Origin: Aeromicrobium sp. Root344
Lineage (GTDB): Bacteria; Actinomycetota; Actinomycetes; Propionibacteriales; Nocardioidaceae
Reading direction: 5' to 3'
Assembly (NCBI RefSeq): GCF_001425755.1
Contig: NZ_LMDH01000001.1
Location: 1,214,474-1,278,473 of the forward strand
Length of the DNA: 64,000 nt
Part shown: piece by piece, positions 1 through 7,360 of the stretch
How the letters are laid out: each line of letters opens with the position of its first letter
Position numbering within the stretch: position 1 is the stretch's first letter
The notes under the pieces: generated by a model
Databases searched by the model: none
Seen by the model: only the letters and a program-made list of their open reading frames with translations
What the model was told of the DNA's origin: nothing
Translations under genes and position numbers: made by a program

Positions 1-279
1 GTGGAACAACGCGATCTGCCACGGGTGGACGCCGAGCACCGAGGAGATCCAGCCGGTCGAGCCGCACGCCGAGGCGATGAGGCTGACCGCGGTGTAGAAG
101 TCGATGGGATCGCTCTCGAGACCGTCGAAGCGCTTGGGCTGCAGCAGCCGGAAGAACCCGGTCTCCTCCAGCTCCTTGACCGATGCGTCGGGCACTTGCC
201 GCAAGCGCTCGGTCTCGTCCGCGCGCTCGCGGAACGCCGGGAGAAGGTCGCGTACGGCGTCCAGCACAGCCTGGGTCAT
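1..279 (-). CDS. hsaA: HsaA, 3-HSA monooxygenase oxygenase component (5' part only)
   Basis: Only the first 93 residues are in the window; the gene continues past base 1. The frame starts at ATG 279 behind an AGGAGCT ribosome site. Residues 37-93 (ELEETGFFRLLQPKRFDG, then ACGSTGWISSVLGVHPWQIA) match the N-terminal acyl-CoA-dehydrogenase-like fold of HsaA. HsaA is the FMNH2-dependent oxygenase that hydroxylates 3-HSA in steroid ring A/B degradation, working with the reductase HsaB. A KstR operator lies 36 bases upstream and is shared with the divergent gene at 411. The identification is good, but the catalytic C-terminal half cannot be checked. Confidence 0.88.
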   Translation of the reverse strand, partial: MTQAVLDAVRDLLPAFRERADETERLRQVPDASVKELEETGFFRLLQPKRFDGLESDPIDFYTAVSLIASACGSTGWISSVLGVHPWQIALFH

Positions 280-314
280 CACAGCTCCTTGGGAGTTCGA
301 TCTGGTCCCAATAC

Positions 315-328
315 TAGAACACGTTCTA
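315..328. promoter_or_regulatory. KstR operator, hsaA side
   Basis: TAGAACACGTTCTA matches the KstR consensus TnnAACnnGTTnnA exactly. The symmetry extends to 8-base arms (313..330) around a 2-base centre. It sits 36 bases upstream of the hsaA ATG. Confidence 0.85.
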
Positions 329-381
329 GTGCTACGTCCATCGCAGCGCGCACGGACCGGATGTCTGGAACGCTGGCGAAC

Positions 382-395
382 TGGAACGTGTTCTA
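382..395. promoter_or_regulatory. KstR operator, DUF1295 gene side
   Basis: TGGAACGTGTTCTA matches TnnAACnnGTTnnA. It ends 15 bases before the ATG at 411, so a bound repressor would cover the start region. With the site at 315 it gives this divergent intergenic region two operators, one per gene. Confidence 0.83.
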
Positions 396-410
396 GGTAC
401 GGTCTCCGGC

Positions 411-1310
411 ATGACCACAACGCAAGCCAGCAGGACCGAGTCGATGGTGCGCGTCACCGTGGCGTACGTCGTGGCGATCGGCGCCGGCGCGGCTTGGTTC
501 GCCTGGGGTCCGGAGACCGACTGGTTGTGGCTCGACGGGCTGATCGCCGACCTCATCGCGACGCTCGTGATCTTCGGTGCGAGCCGGATGCACCACAACT
601 CCAGCTTCTACGACGCGTACTGGAGCGTCATCCCGCCGCTCCTGATGCTCGCGTGGTGGATCGAGTCCGGCACGCCGGCCGACGACGCACGGAGCTGGGT
701 CGTGATGGCGGTGATCCTGCTCTGGGCGGTGCGGCTCACGGTCAACTGGGTCCAGACGTTCCCCGGCCTGCACCACGAGGACTGGCGCTATCCCATGGTG
801 CGCGAACGTGCGGGCAGGGCCGAGGCCGTGGTCGACCTCATGGGCATCCACGTGTTCCCCACGCTGCAGGTGTTCCTCGGGACGCTGCCGGCGTACGTCG
901 TGGTCACGCGTCCGGGTCGCGACCTCGGCTGGGTCGATGCGATCGCGGTCGTCGTGGGGGTGGGCGCTGTGCTCATCGAGCTCACGGCGGACATCCAAAT
1001 GCACCGGTTCATCCGCACGCGCGAGCCAGGTCAGGTGATGGACCAAGGTCTCTGGGCGTGGTCGCGGCATCCCAACTACTTCGGCGAGGTGAGCTTCTGG
1101 GTCTCGCTGGCCATCTTCGGCATGGCCGCTGACCCGGATGCGTGGTGGGTGTTCGCCGGCGCTGCGTGCATGTATGCGATGTTCCAGCTCGCCAGCATCC
1201 CGATGATGGAGCAGCGCAGCCTGGAGCGCCGTCCGGCGTACGCCTCGGTGGTCGCGCGGGTCCCGCGCTTCGTGCCGCGTCCTCCGCGCCGCGTCCGTGG
1301 CGACGCATGA
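411..1310 (+). CDS. DUF1295 family membrane protein (steroid 5-alpha-reductase-like)
   Basis: A 299-residue polytopic membrane protein with about six to seven hydrophobic segments. The DUF1295 signature GLWAWSRHPNYFGEVSFW lies in the C-terminal third. That motif is the NADPH/lipid-binding core shared with steroid 5-alpha-reductase C-terminal domains and membrane methyltransferases. A KstR operator sits just upstream, and its stop overlaps the start of the FAD oxidoreductase at 1307 (ATGA), so the two are probably co-transcribed under KstR. A double-bond reduction on a sterol or steroid ring is an inference from family and regulation. The true substrate is unknown, and many DUF1295 proteins are uncharacterised. 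Confidence 0.75.
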   Translation: MTTTQASRTESMVRVTVAYVVAIGAGAAWFAWGPETDWLWLDGLIADLIATLVIFGASRMHHNSSFYDAYWSVIPPLLMLAWWIESGTPADDARSWVVMAVILLWAVRLTVNWVQTFPGLHHEDWRYPMVRERAGRAEAVVDLMGIHVFPTLQVFLGTLPAYVVVTRPGRDLGWVDAIAVVVGVGAVLIELTADIQMHRFIRTREPGQVMDQGLWAWSRHPNYFGEVSFWVSLAIFGMAADPDAWWVFAGAACMYAMFQLASIPMMEQRSLERRPAYASVVARVPRFVPRPPRRVRGDA

Positions 1311-2416
1311 CGCGACCACGGGTCGTCATCGCCGGGCTCGGCGACAGCGGGCTCCTCACCGCGATCCACCTCTCGCGCCATGCCGACGTGGTCGGCATCT
1401 CGACGCGGCCTGGTCTGGTCAGCGGCAAGGAGCTCGGCACCCGGCTGACCCAGCCGGACGAGTGGGCGCGGGACAACTGGATCGCGTTCGACCGCTATCG
1501 CCGTCTCGATCGCGTACGTACCGCTCACGGCACGCTGACCGGAGTCGACCTGTCCGGCCGCTGCGTCCAGGGTGTGGGCGCTGACGGATCAGCGTTCGAG
1601 GAGTCGTACGACGTGCTGGTGATCTCGACCGGGGTGACGAACGGGTTCTGGCGGCCTCCGGGTCTGCTGTCCGCCGACGCGGTCGCCGGCGCCTTGGCGG
1701 CGGACCACGCGAGGCTCGCAGGTGCTGCGTCGATCGCCGTGGTCGGCGGCGGGCCGGCGGCGGTCAGCAGTGCGCTCAACGCGGCGGTGACCTGGCCAGA
1801 CGCGCAGGTCGATCTGTTCTTCCCGGGCGATCGCCCCCTTCCCCGCTACCACCCGAGGGCGGCCCGTACGTTGCTGCGGCGGCTCATCGAGCTCGGCGTC
1901 GGCGTGCACCCGGGACACCGCGCGGTCGTGCCGGACGGGTTCGACTGCGACCAGATCACCGACGAGCCCGTCACCTGGAGCACCGGCCAGTCGCCGCACA
2001 CGGCCGACGCGGTCCTGTGGACGATCGGCCGGGTGCGGCCGAACACGTCGTGGCTGCCTGCTGAGCTGCTCGACGAGGACGGCTTCGTGGTCGTCGAGCC
2101 GAGCTTGCGCGTCCCAGGGCATGCCGGGGTGTTCGCGGTCGGCGACGTCGCGGCCACCGATCCGCTGCGCACCTCGGCCCGCAACCGCGCCGACAAGCTG
2201 CTCGCGCGCAACATCCGGGCCTCGCTCAAGGGCGGGCGCCTGCGCGACTACAAACCTCGTCGCGAGCAGTGGGGGTCGGTCGTCGGGGTCCAGCCGAACG
2301 GCCTCGAGGTGTTCGCGCCCAACGGTCGGGCGTACCGGTTCCCGGCCTGGACGATCCGCGGGCTGCTGCAAGGCCTGATCGTCCGTCGCGGCATGTACCG
2401 CGGAGTACGGGACTGA
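1307..2416 (+). CDS. FAD-dependent pyridine nucleotide oxidoreductase
   Basis: The 369-residue protein starts at ATG 1307, overlapping the previous stop by four bases. Residues 5-13 hold the first dinucleotide-binding turn (VIAGLGDSG). A second one, VVGGGPAAVSSALNAA, lies near the middle, and a C-terminal FAD motif reads GVFAVGDVAATD. This is the two-Rossmann layout of NDH-2/AIF-like disulphide-reductase-family flavoproteins, but no redox CxxxxC pair is seen. The overlap with the KstR-controlled DUF1295 gene suggests it feeds electrons to that protein or acts on the same substrate. That functional pairing is inference. Confidence 0.75.
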   Translation: MTRPRVVIAGLGDSGLLTAIHLSRHADVVGISTRPGLVSGKELGTRLTQPDEWARDNWIAFDRYRRLDRVRTAHGTLTGVDLSGRCVQGVGADGSAFEESYDVLVISTGVTNGFWRPPGLLSADAVAGALAADHARLAGAASIAVVGGGPAAVSSALNAAVTWPDAQVDLFFPGDRPLPRYHPRAARTLLRRLIELGVGVHPGHRAVVPDGFDCDQITDEPVTWSTGQSPHTADAVLWTIGRVRPNTSWLPAELLDEDGFVVVEPSLRVPGHAGVFAVGDVAATDPLRTSARNRADKLLARNIRASLKGGRLRDYKPRREQWGSVVGVQPNGLEVFAPNGRAYRFPAWTIRGLLQGLIVRRGMYRGVRD

Positions 2417-2442
2417 GGCTCAGTCGCAGCGGCCCCGTCAGA

Positions 2443-2495
2443 GGCGGTGACCTAGGTCGAACCCGAGCCCTCCAGGTTCGACCAGACTCACCGCC
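2443..2495 (+). terminator. Two-tier hairpin downstream of the FAD oxidoreductase
   Basis: An outer stem (GGCGGTGA with TCACCGCC) and a perfect 9-base inner stem (GGTCGAACC with GGTTCGACC) enclose an 11-base loop. There is no T-run, as is common for actinobacterial terminators. It ends about 40 bases before the next ATG. Confidence 0.5.
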
Positions 2496-2535
2496 GCAAC
2501 CCGGGACATGCCCGAACCCTGCGAGACTGACGCGT

Positions 2536-3345
2536 ATGTCCGCCACCGATGACCGTGCCACTGCCTTCCTTGCCCTGCATCAGCCCGGCGCCGGCTTCGT
2601 GCTGCCGAATGCGTGGGACGGCGGGTCGGCCCGGATCCTCGAGCAGGTCGGGTTCGAGGCGATCGCCACCACCAGCGCCGGCATCGCGTTCAGCCTCGGC
2701 CGCGCCGACGCGCACATGGAGGGCGCCGAGATGCTCGACTGCATCGCCGCGATCGTCGAGGCCGTCGACTGCCCCGTGACCGCGGATCTGGAGTCCGGCT
2801 ACGGCGACACCGCCGAGGACGTCGCCGACACCGTCGCCCAAGCCGTCGGCGTGGGCGTGGTCGGCTGCAACCTCGAGGACGCGATCCAGCCCGGCGAGCT
2901 CATCCCAGTCGCAGCCGGCCGCGAACGCGTCGAGGCGGCACGCAGCAGCGCCCCGCACGGCACGTTCGTGCTCAACGCGCGCACCGACACCTACATGGCC
3001 GGTCACCCCGATGCGTTCGCCGAGACGATCCGGCGCGCTGAGCAGTACGTGGCTGCCGGCGCCGACTGCATCTTCGTGCCCGGCGTCAGCGACGCCGACG
3101 AGATCCGCCGGCTGACCGCTGAGATCGACGCGCCCGTGAACGTCGTGGCGGGCCTGGTCGAGCCGGTTCTCGACGCGACGACCCTCCGCGAGCTCGGCGT
3201 CGCCAGGATCAGCATCGGCGGCACGCTGACCCGCGCCGCGCTGACCCTCGTCGAGAAGGCCGGCCGGGAGATGCTCGAGCACGGGACGTTCAGCTTCGCC
3301 GACGGCGCCATCTCGTACGGCGAGTTCCAGCAGCGCTTCAGCTGA
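2536..3345 (+). CDS. Isocitrate lyase/PEP mutase family protein
   Basis: A 269-residue TIM-barrel protein. It shows the family hallmarks LPNAWDGGSARILEQVGFEAIATTSAG near the N-terminus, the metal-site strand VTADLESGYGD (residues 77-87), NLEDA, and LNARTDTY. The family includes carboxyphosphonoenolpyruvate phosphonomutase, oxaloacetate decarboxylase and methylisocitrate lyase. The KKCGH-type loop of true isocitrate/methylisocitrate lyases is not seen, so a C-C or C-P lyase/mutase of unknown substrate is the safer call. It stands alone between two hairpins or stop clusters and lacks a KstR site, so it looks like a passenger within the steroid region. Confidence 0.75.
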   Translation: MSATDDRATAFLALHQPGAGFVLPNAWDGGSARILEQVGFEAIATTSAGIAFSLGRADAHMEGAEMLDCIAAIVEAVDCPVTADLESGYGDTAEDVADTVAQAVGVGVVGCNLEDAIQPGELIPVAAGRERVEAARSSAPHGTFVLNARTDTYMAGHPDAFAETIRRAEQYVAAGADCIFVPGVSDADEIRRLTAEIDAPVNVVAGLVEPVLDATTLRELGVARISIGGTLTRAALTLVEKAGREMLEHGTFSFADGAISYGEFQQRFS

Positions 3346-3354
3346 ACCGCTCAC
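3342..3354. repeat. 13-base convergent-stop motif, copy 1
   Basis: CTGAACCGCTCAC contains both stop codons of this convergent gene pair: TGA at 3343 on plus, and TCA at 3351, which is TGA on minus. The match to the kstR 3' end (25181..25197) extends to 17 bases. Confidence 0.6.
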
Positions 3355-4115
3355 GCCCGTTCGATCTTGGTCCAGCCCGTCCAGCCGCGTTCGGCGAGGA
3401 GCTCCTGGAGCTCGACGACCATCGGATGCGCCTCCGCCATCGAGTCGAGCAGCTGCACGAACGCCGAGTCGTCCATGTTGAGGGCCTGCTGCTCGAGCTG
3501 GCCGTTGGCGGCCGCCTCCTCGAACAGCTCGACGAGCAGGTCGGCCATCTCCTGGACGACCTGCCCGTGGTCCTCGTCGCCGGTGATGATCCGGCTGATG
3601 AGCTGGTAGAAGCGGACCACCCTCGGGTCCTCGAGCTGGCGGACCTTCTCGTCCATGAAGGCGGCGATCTGGTCCGGGTAACGGGCCGCGATCAGGATCC
3701 ACGCGTCCCGCTCGGCCTCGATCATCGCCTCCGGCGTCCCGATCGCGCGCACCCGGTCGAGATAGTCGGCCACCTCGTCGGGCACCGCCAGCGAGTCGCC
3801 CGAGGCCAGCTGGGCGATGCGCCGACGGTGCTCCTGCAGCTCGCGGATCTTGGCGCGCAGGTCGCGGTCGATCACCTCCGTCGCCTCCGTGAACGTCGGC
3901 GCATCGGCGGCCAGGAGCTCCTGCACCTTGGCCAGCGGCACGCCCGCCTCGGCCAGCGTCCGGATCCGGATGAGCCGGACGACCTCGTCGGCGCCGTACG
4001 TCCGGTAGCCCGAGACGTCCCGCTCGGGCTCCGGCAGCAGGCCGACCTGGTGGTAGTGCCGCACGGTGCGGATGGTCACCCCGGCGTACGCCGCCAGTTG
4101 CCCGATCGTCAGCAT
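3351..4115 (-). CDS. MerR family transcriptional regulator
   Basis: A 254-residue protein from ATG 4115. Residues 1-70 are a MerR winged helix (MLTIGQLAAYAGVTIRTVRHY, then YRTYGADEVVRLIRI). A dimerisation helix follows, then a long helical C-terminal half rather than a cysteine metal site, so an organic or drug-like effector is more likely than a metal. It is the last gene of a unit transcribed from 5707: ATPase, permease, regulator. A dyad inside an extended promoter spacer at 5749..5780 is the expected target, implying autoregulation. The effector cannot be read from sequence. Confidence 0.85.
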   Translation of the reverse strand: MLTIGQLAAYAGVTIRTVRHYHQVGLLPEPERDVSGYRTYGADEVVRLIRIRTLAEAGVPLAKVQELLAADAPTFTEATEVIDRDLRAKIRELQEHRRRIAQLASGDSLAVPDEVADYLDRVRAIGTPEAMIEAERDAWILIAARYPDQIAAFMDEKVRQLEDPRVVRFYQLISRIITGDEDHGQVVQEMADLLVELFEEAAANGQLEQQALNMDDSAFVQLLDSMAEAHPMVVELQELLAERGWTGWTKIERA

Positions 4116-4146
4116 GACTCCACCCTGCCCGGTCGCCCCACCGGCG

Positions 4147-4911
4147 TCACGCGATCTTGCTGCGATAGACCGACATCGCGAACGTGTACGCGACCACCAC
4201 GAGGCCCAGGCACCAGGCGAGGGCGACCCACAGGTCGTCGCCGAGCGGCTGGTTCTCGAGCAGGCCACGGATCGTGTTGACGACCGACGTCACGGGCTGG
4301 TGCTCCGCGAATGCCCGGACAGGTCCCGGCATCGAGTCGGTCGGCACGAAAGCCGAGCTGATGAACGGCAGGAAGATCAGCGGGTACGAGAACGCACTCG
4401 CGCCTTCGACCGATGTCGCGGTCAGTCCCGGGATCACGGCGAGCCAGGTCAGGCCCAGGGTGAAGAGGAACAGGATGCCGGCGACCGCCAGCCAGTCCAG
4501 CAGGTTGGCGCCCGAGCGGAACCCCATGATCAGGGCGACCACGATCACCACGACCAGCGAGATCAGGTTGGCGACGACCGAGGTCAGGACGTGCGCCCAC
4601 AGCACCGCCGAACGGGCGATCGGCATCGACTGGAACCGCTCGAAGATGCCGCCCTTCATGTCGAGGAAGATGCGGTACGCCGTGTAGGCGATGCCCGACG
4701 CGATCGTGATGAGCAGGATGCCCGGCAGCAGGTAGTCGACGTACTTGCCCTGTCCGCCGGTCTCGATCGCGCCACCCAGGACGTACACGAACAGCAGCAT
4801 CATGGCGATCGGCGTGACGGCCGTCGTGATGATCGTGTCGGGGCTGCGGCCGATGTGGCGCAGCGACCGGCCGAGCAGGGTGGCGACGTCGGTGAAGAAG
4901 TATCTGGTCAT
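4147..4911 (-). CDS. ABC-2 type transporter permease (DrrB-like)
   Basis: A 254-residue integral membrane protein with about six hydrophobic segments. It has the ABC-2 features of a cytoplasmic N-terminus, an IFERFQSMPIARS-type coupling segment after the second helix, and a C-terminal helix ending in YRSKIA. Start ATG 4911 was chosen because an upstream in-frame ATG (4965) would overlap the ATPase gene by 47 bases. It lies 7 bases downstream of the ATPase, so together they form a DrrAB-type exporter. Drug or lipid export is inferred from the family; the substrate is unknown. Confidence 0.87.
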   Translation of the reverse strand: MTRYFFTDVATLLGRSLRHIGRSPDTIITTAVTPIAMMLLFVYVLGGAIETGGQGKYVDYLLPGILLITIASGIAYTAYRIFLDMKGGIFERFQSMPIARSAVLWAHVLTSVVANLISLVVVIVVALIMGFRSGANLLDWLAVAGILFLFTLGLTWLAVIPGLTATSVEGASAFSYPLIFLPFISSAFVPTDSMPGPVRAFAEHQPVTSVVNTIRGLLENQPLGDDLWVALAWCLGLVVVAYTFAMSVYRSKIA

Positions 4912-4918
4912 GGGGTCC

Positions 4919-5707
4919 TCAGCTCTCTGCGCCGCTGGCGGCGGTCGGCTTGCCGGTGATGGCAAGGAAGATGTCCTCGAGGGACGGCTGCTTCTCGATG
5001 TACTCGACCTCGGCGGGCGGGTGCAGCGCCTTGAGCTCGGCGAGCGTGCCGTCGACGATGATCGTGCCCTCGTGGAGGATCGCGATCCGGTCGGCGAGGT
5101 GCTCGGCCTCGTCGAGGTACTGGGTCGTGAGCAGCACCGTCGCGCCGTGGTCGGCGAGGTCCTTGATCGTGCTCCAGACCTCGAGGCGTGACTGGGGATC
5201 GAGGCCCGTGGTCGGCTCGTCGAGGAAGATCACCGGCGGGTCGCCGATCAGGCTCATCGCGATGTCGAGCCTTCGCCGCATGCCTCCGGAGAAGGTCGCG
5301 ACCTTGCGGCCGCCGGCGTCGGTCAGCGAGAAGCGCTCGAGCAGGTCGTCGGCGATCCGGCCGGGCTCCTGCTGGTGCCGGAGCCTGGCGATCAGGACGA
5401 GGTTCTCCCGGCCGGTCAGGATCTCGTCGACGGCCGCGAACTGGCCGGTCAGGCTGATCGACTCGCGCACCTCGGCGGCCTGGGTCGCCAGGTCGTACCC
5501 GTTGATCGTCGCCGTCCCGGCGTCAGCCTTCAGGAGCGTCGACAGGATCCTCACGGTCGTGGTCTTGCCCGACCCGTTGGCGCCCAGCAACGCGAAGATG
5601 CTGCCGCGAGCGATCTCGAGGTCGACGCCGCGCAGGACCTGGACGTCCTTGAACGACTTCTCGAGTCCCTGCACCCGGATCGTGGGCGATTGCCCATGGT
5701 CGGTCAT
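4919..5707 (-). CDS. ABC transporter ATP-binding protein (DrrA-like)
   Basis: A 262-residue ATPase. Walker A is GANGSGKT (residues 42-49), the signature is FSGGMRRRLDIA, and Walker B is VIFLDEPTTGLDP. The C-terminal extension typical of DrrA proteins (DGTLAELKAL..EDIFLAITGK) is present. It heads the exporter operon with the ABC-2 permease and the MerR regulator. A MerR-type promoter precedes it. DrrA proteins power export of anthracyclines and other hydrophobic compounds. Whether this one protects against a steroid intermediate or an unrelated toxin is not shown by the sequence. Confidence 0.88.
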   Translation of the reverse strand: MTDHGQSPTIRVQGLEKSFKDVQVLRGVDLEIARGSIFALLGANGSGKTTTVRILSTLLKADAGTATINGYDLATQAAEVRESISLTGQFAAVDEILTGRENLVLIARLRHQQEPGRIADDLLERFSLTDAGGRKVATFSGGMRRRLDIAMSLIGDPPVIFLDEPTTGLDPQSRLEVWSTIKDLADHGATVLLTTQYLDEAEHLADRIAILHEGTIIVDGTLAELKALHPPAEVEYIEKQPSLEDIFLAITGKPTAASGAES

Positions 5708-5748
5708 GTCATGCCTCTCGTCAGGTGGCCGAGCGTGGCCACCACGAG

Positions 5749-5780
5749 AGTGTGCAGGGTTGACGTTGCGTCAGGGTCAA
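5749..5780 (-). promoter_or_regulatory. MerR-type promoter with dyad in an extended spacer
   Basis: On the minus strand a -35 TTGACC (5775..5780) and a -10-like CACACT (5749..5754) are 20 bases apart, longer than the usual 17. The spacer contains the perfect dyad TGACG-caa-CGTCA (5761..5773). This geometry is characteristic of MerR-activated promoters. It lies 42 bases upstream of the exporter ATPase. Confidence 0.68.
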
Positions 5781-5870
5781 GCCCGATTCAGCGGGACCTA
5801 GTCAGCGACCGCCAAGTCGCCTCGCCGAGCGGCCGAACGAGCCTTCGCACGATCCACCGGCGACTCCACG

Positions 5871-6410
5871 ATGCCGTCACAGGTCGAGCTGATCGACGGG
5901 CACGTGGCTGACGCGTTGGCGTCTGGCGGGCGGATCCTCGCCGGCGGCGGCGCGACTGTCGGGCACGTCGTCCAGCCCACGCTGCTGGTGGACGTCCCGG
6001 AACAGTCCAAGGCGGTCACCGACGAGACCTTCGGTCCCGTGATCGTGATGCGTCCGGTGAAGGACATGGACGAGGCAGTCGCGTTGACGAATGCCTCGCG
6101 ATACCACCTCGCGGCCTCCGTGTTCAGCAAGCGGCACGGTCACCAGATCGCGGGCCGGCTCCGCACCGGCATGGTGTCGGTCAACTCGGTCTTCAGCTTC
6201 GCGGTGGTGCCGTCCGTGCCGTTCGGAGGAATCGGCGACTCCGGTTTCGGGCGCATCCACGGAGCCGACGGGTTGCGGGAGTTCTGCTATGCCCAGGCGG
6301 TCGTCCGGCAGCGCTTCAGGCCCCTGCTCCCGTTGATGTCATTCAGCCGTACGGCCGAGACCGAGACGCGACTGGGCAAGATCATCGGCCTGGTGCACGG
6401 TCGTTCCTGA
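5871..6410 (+). pseudogene. Aldehyde dehydrogenase C-terminal remnant
   Basis: The 179 residues correspond only to the last third of an NAD-dependent aldehyde dehydrogenase, from the segment QVELIDGHVADALASGGRILAGG through DETFGPVI and VPFGGIGDSGFGR to the C-terminus. The family is usually about 470-520 residues; here the NAD-binding fold, catalytic Cys and catalytic Glu are all missing. The frame stays open back to 5802, after a TAG at 5799, but the extra residues do not resemble the family. The tail resembles succinate-semialdehyde dehydrogenases of the GabD2 type. It is most likely a decayed gene, and any expressed product would be inactive as a dehydrogenase. Confidence 0.75.
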
Positions 6411-6413
6411 GCC

Positions 6414-6450
6414 GGTGCCGGCGTCCATCCCTGCGCAGGGCGCCGGCACC
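6414..6450. terminator. Convergent terminator hairpin
   Basis: A perfect 10-base stem, GGTGCCGGCG with CGCCGGCACC, encloses a 17-base loop. It sits between the aldehyde dehydrogenase remnant and the convergent nuclease-like gene, followed on plus by TCCTTTC. It could serve both strands. Confidence 0.65.
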
Positions 6451-6455
6451 TCCTT

Positions 6456-7217
6456 TCAGTCGCAGCCGGTGCCGTCGTGGTCGCGGTCCAGCCGGTAAGG
6501 GTCGGACCCGGTGACCTGCACCGGATGTCCGATGTCCGGGCAGTTGAGGTCAGCGACGATCGGCAGGCACGGGCTGTAGCCCGCCATGCACGCCTTCGCG
6601 GGCTTGGCCTTGGGCTTCGGCTTGGGCTTGCTGACGAGCGGAACCGGTGCGGCGGCCTTGCGGCACCCAGGCTTCGCCGCCGAGGCGAGGGCCCGGTCGA
6701 GGCGGCGGCCGAGGTCGGGGTTCTCGCTCCGGAACTGCTCGAGATAGCGGCCGTCGCCGAGACCGCTCTTGGCGAGCGCGACGTTGAGCGACTTCCCGGT
6801 CTCGTCGAAGACCTCCGCGACCGTACGACCGTAGGTGTCCGTCGAGTAGGCGTCGACGGTGAAGCCGCCGTCGAGGAACGTACGGGTGAACGCCGCCGCT
6901 TCGGACGCGCACGGCTCGTTCCGCTCAGGAGTGTTGACGAGTCCCAGGCGGTACTCCGTGCCGTCCGAGGCGACCCACGAGTCGCCGTCCTTCTGGTCGA
7001 CGACGAAGAGGAGGGCGACGGTCTCCGCCGTCGGTTCCTCGCTCGGGGCAGCCGATCCAGTCGTACGAGCGGGAGTGGGCTTGCCGGCCGCGCTGACCTT
7101 GGCGTCGTCCTTCGGGGTCGTGGCGTTGCTGACCGCGTTGATGCCGAACGTCGCCGCGACGACGCAGGCCAGCCAGAACTGCCACCGCCGGGTCCACGGC
7201 CTGCTCGATCCGCTCAT
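6456..7217 (-). CDS. Secreted/anchored thermonuclease-like protein with Excalibur domain
   Basis: A 253-residue protein. An N-terminal hydrophobic segment (about residues 12-30) acts as signal or anchor, followed by a Ser/Thr/Pro-rich stretch. A staphylococcal-nuclease-like domain then has RLGLVNTPE and DTYGRTVAEVF, which align with the catalytic RxxxxDTPE and YGR elements. The first Asp of DTPE is Asn here, so activity may be altered. A K/P-rich linker leads to a C-terminal Excalibur calcium-binding domain ending in DRDHDGTGCD. It is expected outside the membrane, degrading nucleic acid or binding calcium. It stands alone and is not visibly part of the steroid regulon. Confidence 0.8.
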   Translation of the reverse strand: MSGSSRPWTRRWQFWLACVVAATFGINAVSNATTPKDDAKVSAAGKPTPARTTGSAAPSEEPTAETVALLFVVDQKDGDSWVASDGTEYRLGLVNTPERNEPCASEAAAFTRTFLDGGFTVDAYSTDTYGRTVAEVFDETGKSLNVALAKSGLGDGRYLEQFRSENPDLGRRLDRALASAAKPGCRKAAAPVPLVSKPKPKPKAKPAKACMAGYSPCLPIVADLNCPDIGHPVQVTGSDPYRLDRDHDGTGCD

Positions 7218-7360
7218 CCGTCGAGAGTCGCACGGTGTCAGGGCCCGCGGGGACCATTCAGGAACTGTCAGGCAGGCTCCGTGACGAAATGGCTCGGACG
7301 AGTCACGCCGCCTGGTTCGGGTGAGGTCCGCTCCACAAGCTCAAGGACCAGTGGTGACCC

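Noticed and set aside
2488-3702. 404-codon minus-strand frame
   Set aside because: Antisense to the isocitrate-lyase-family gene and overlapping the MerR gene in another frame; no recognisable motifs.
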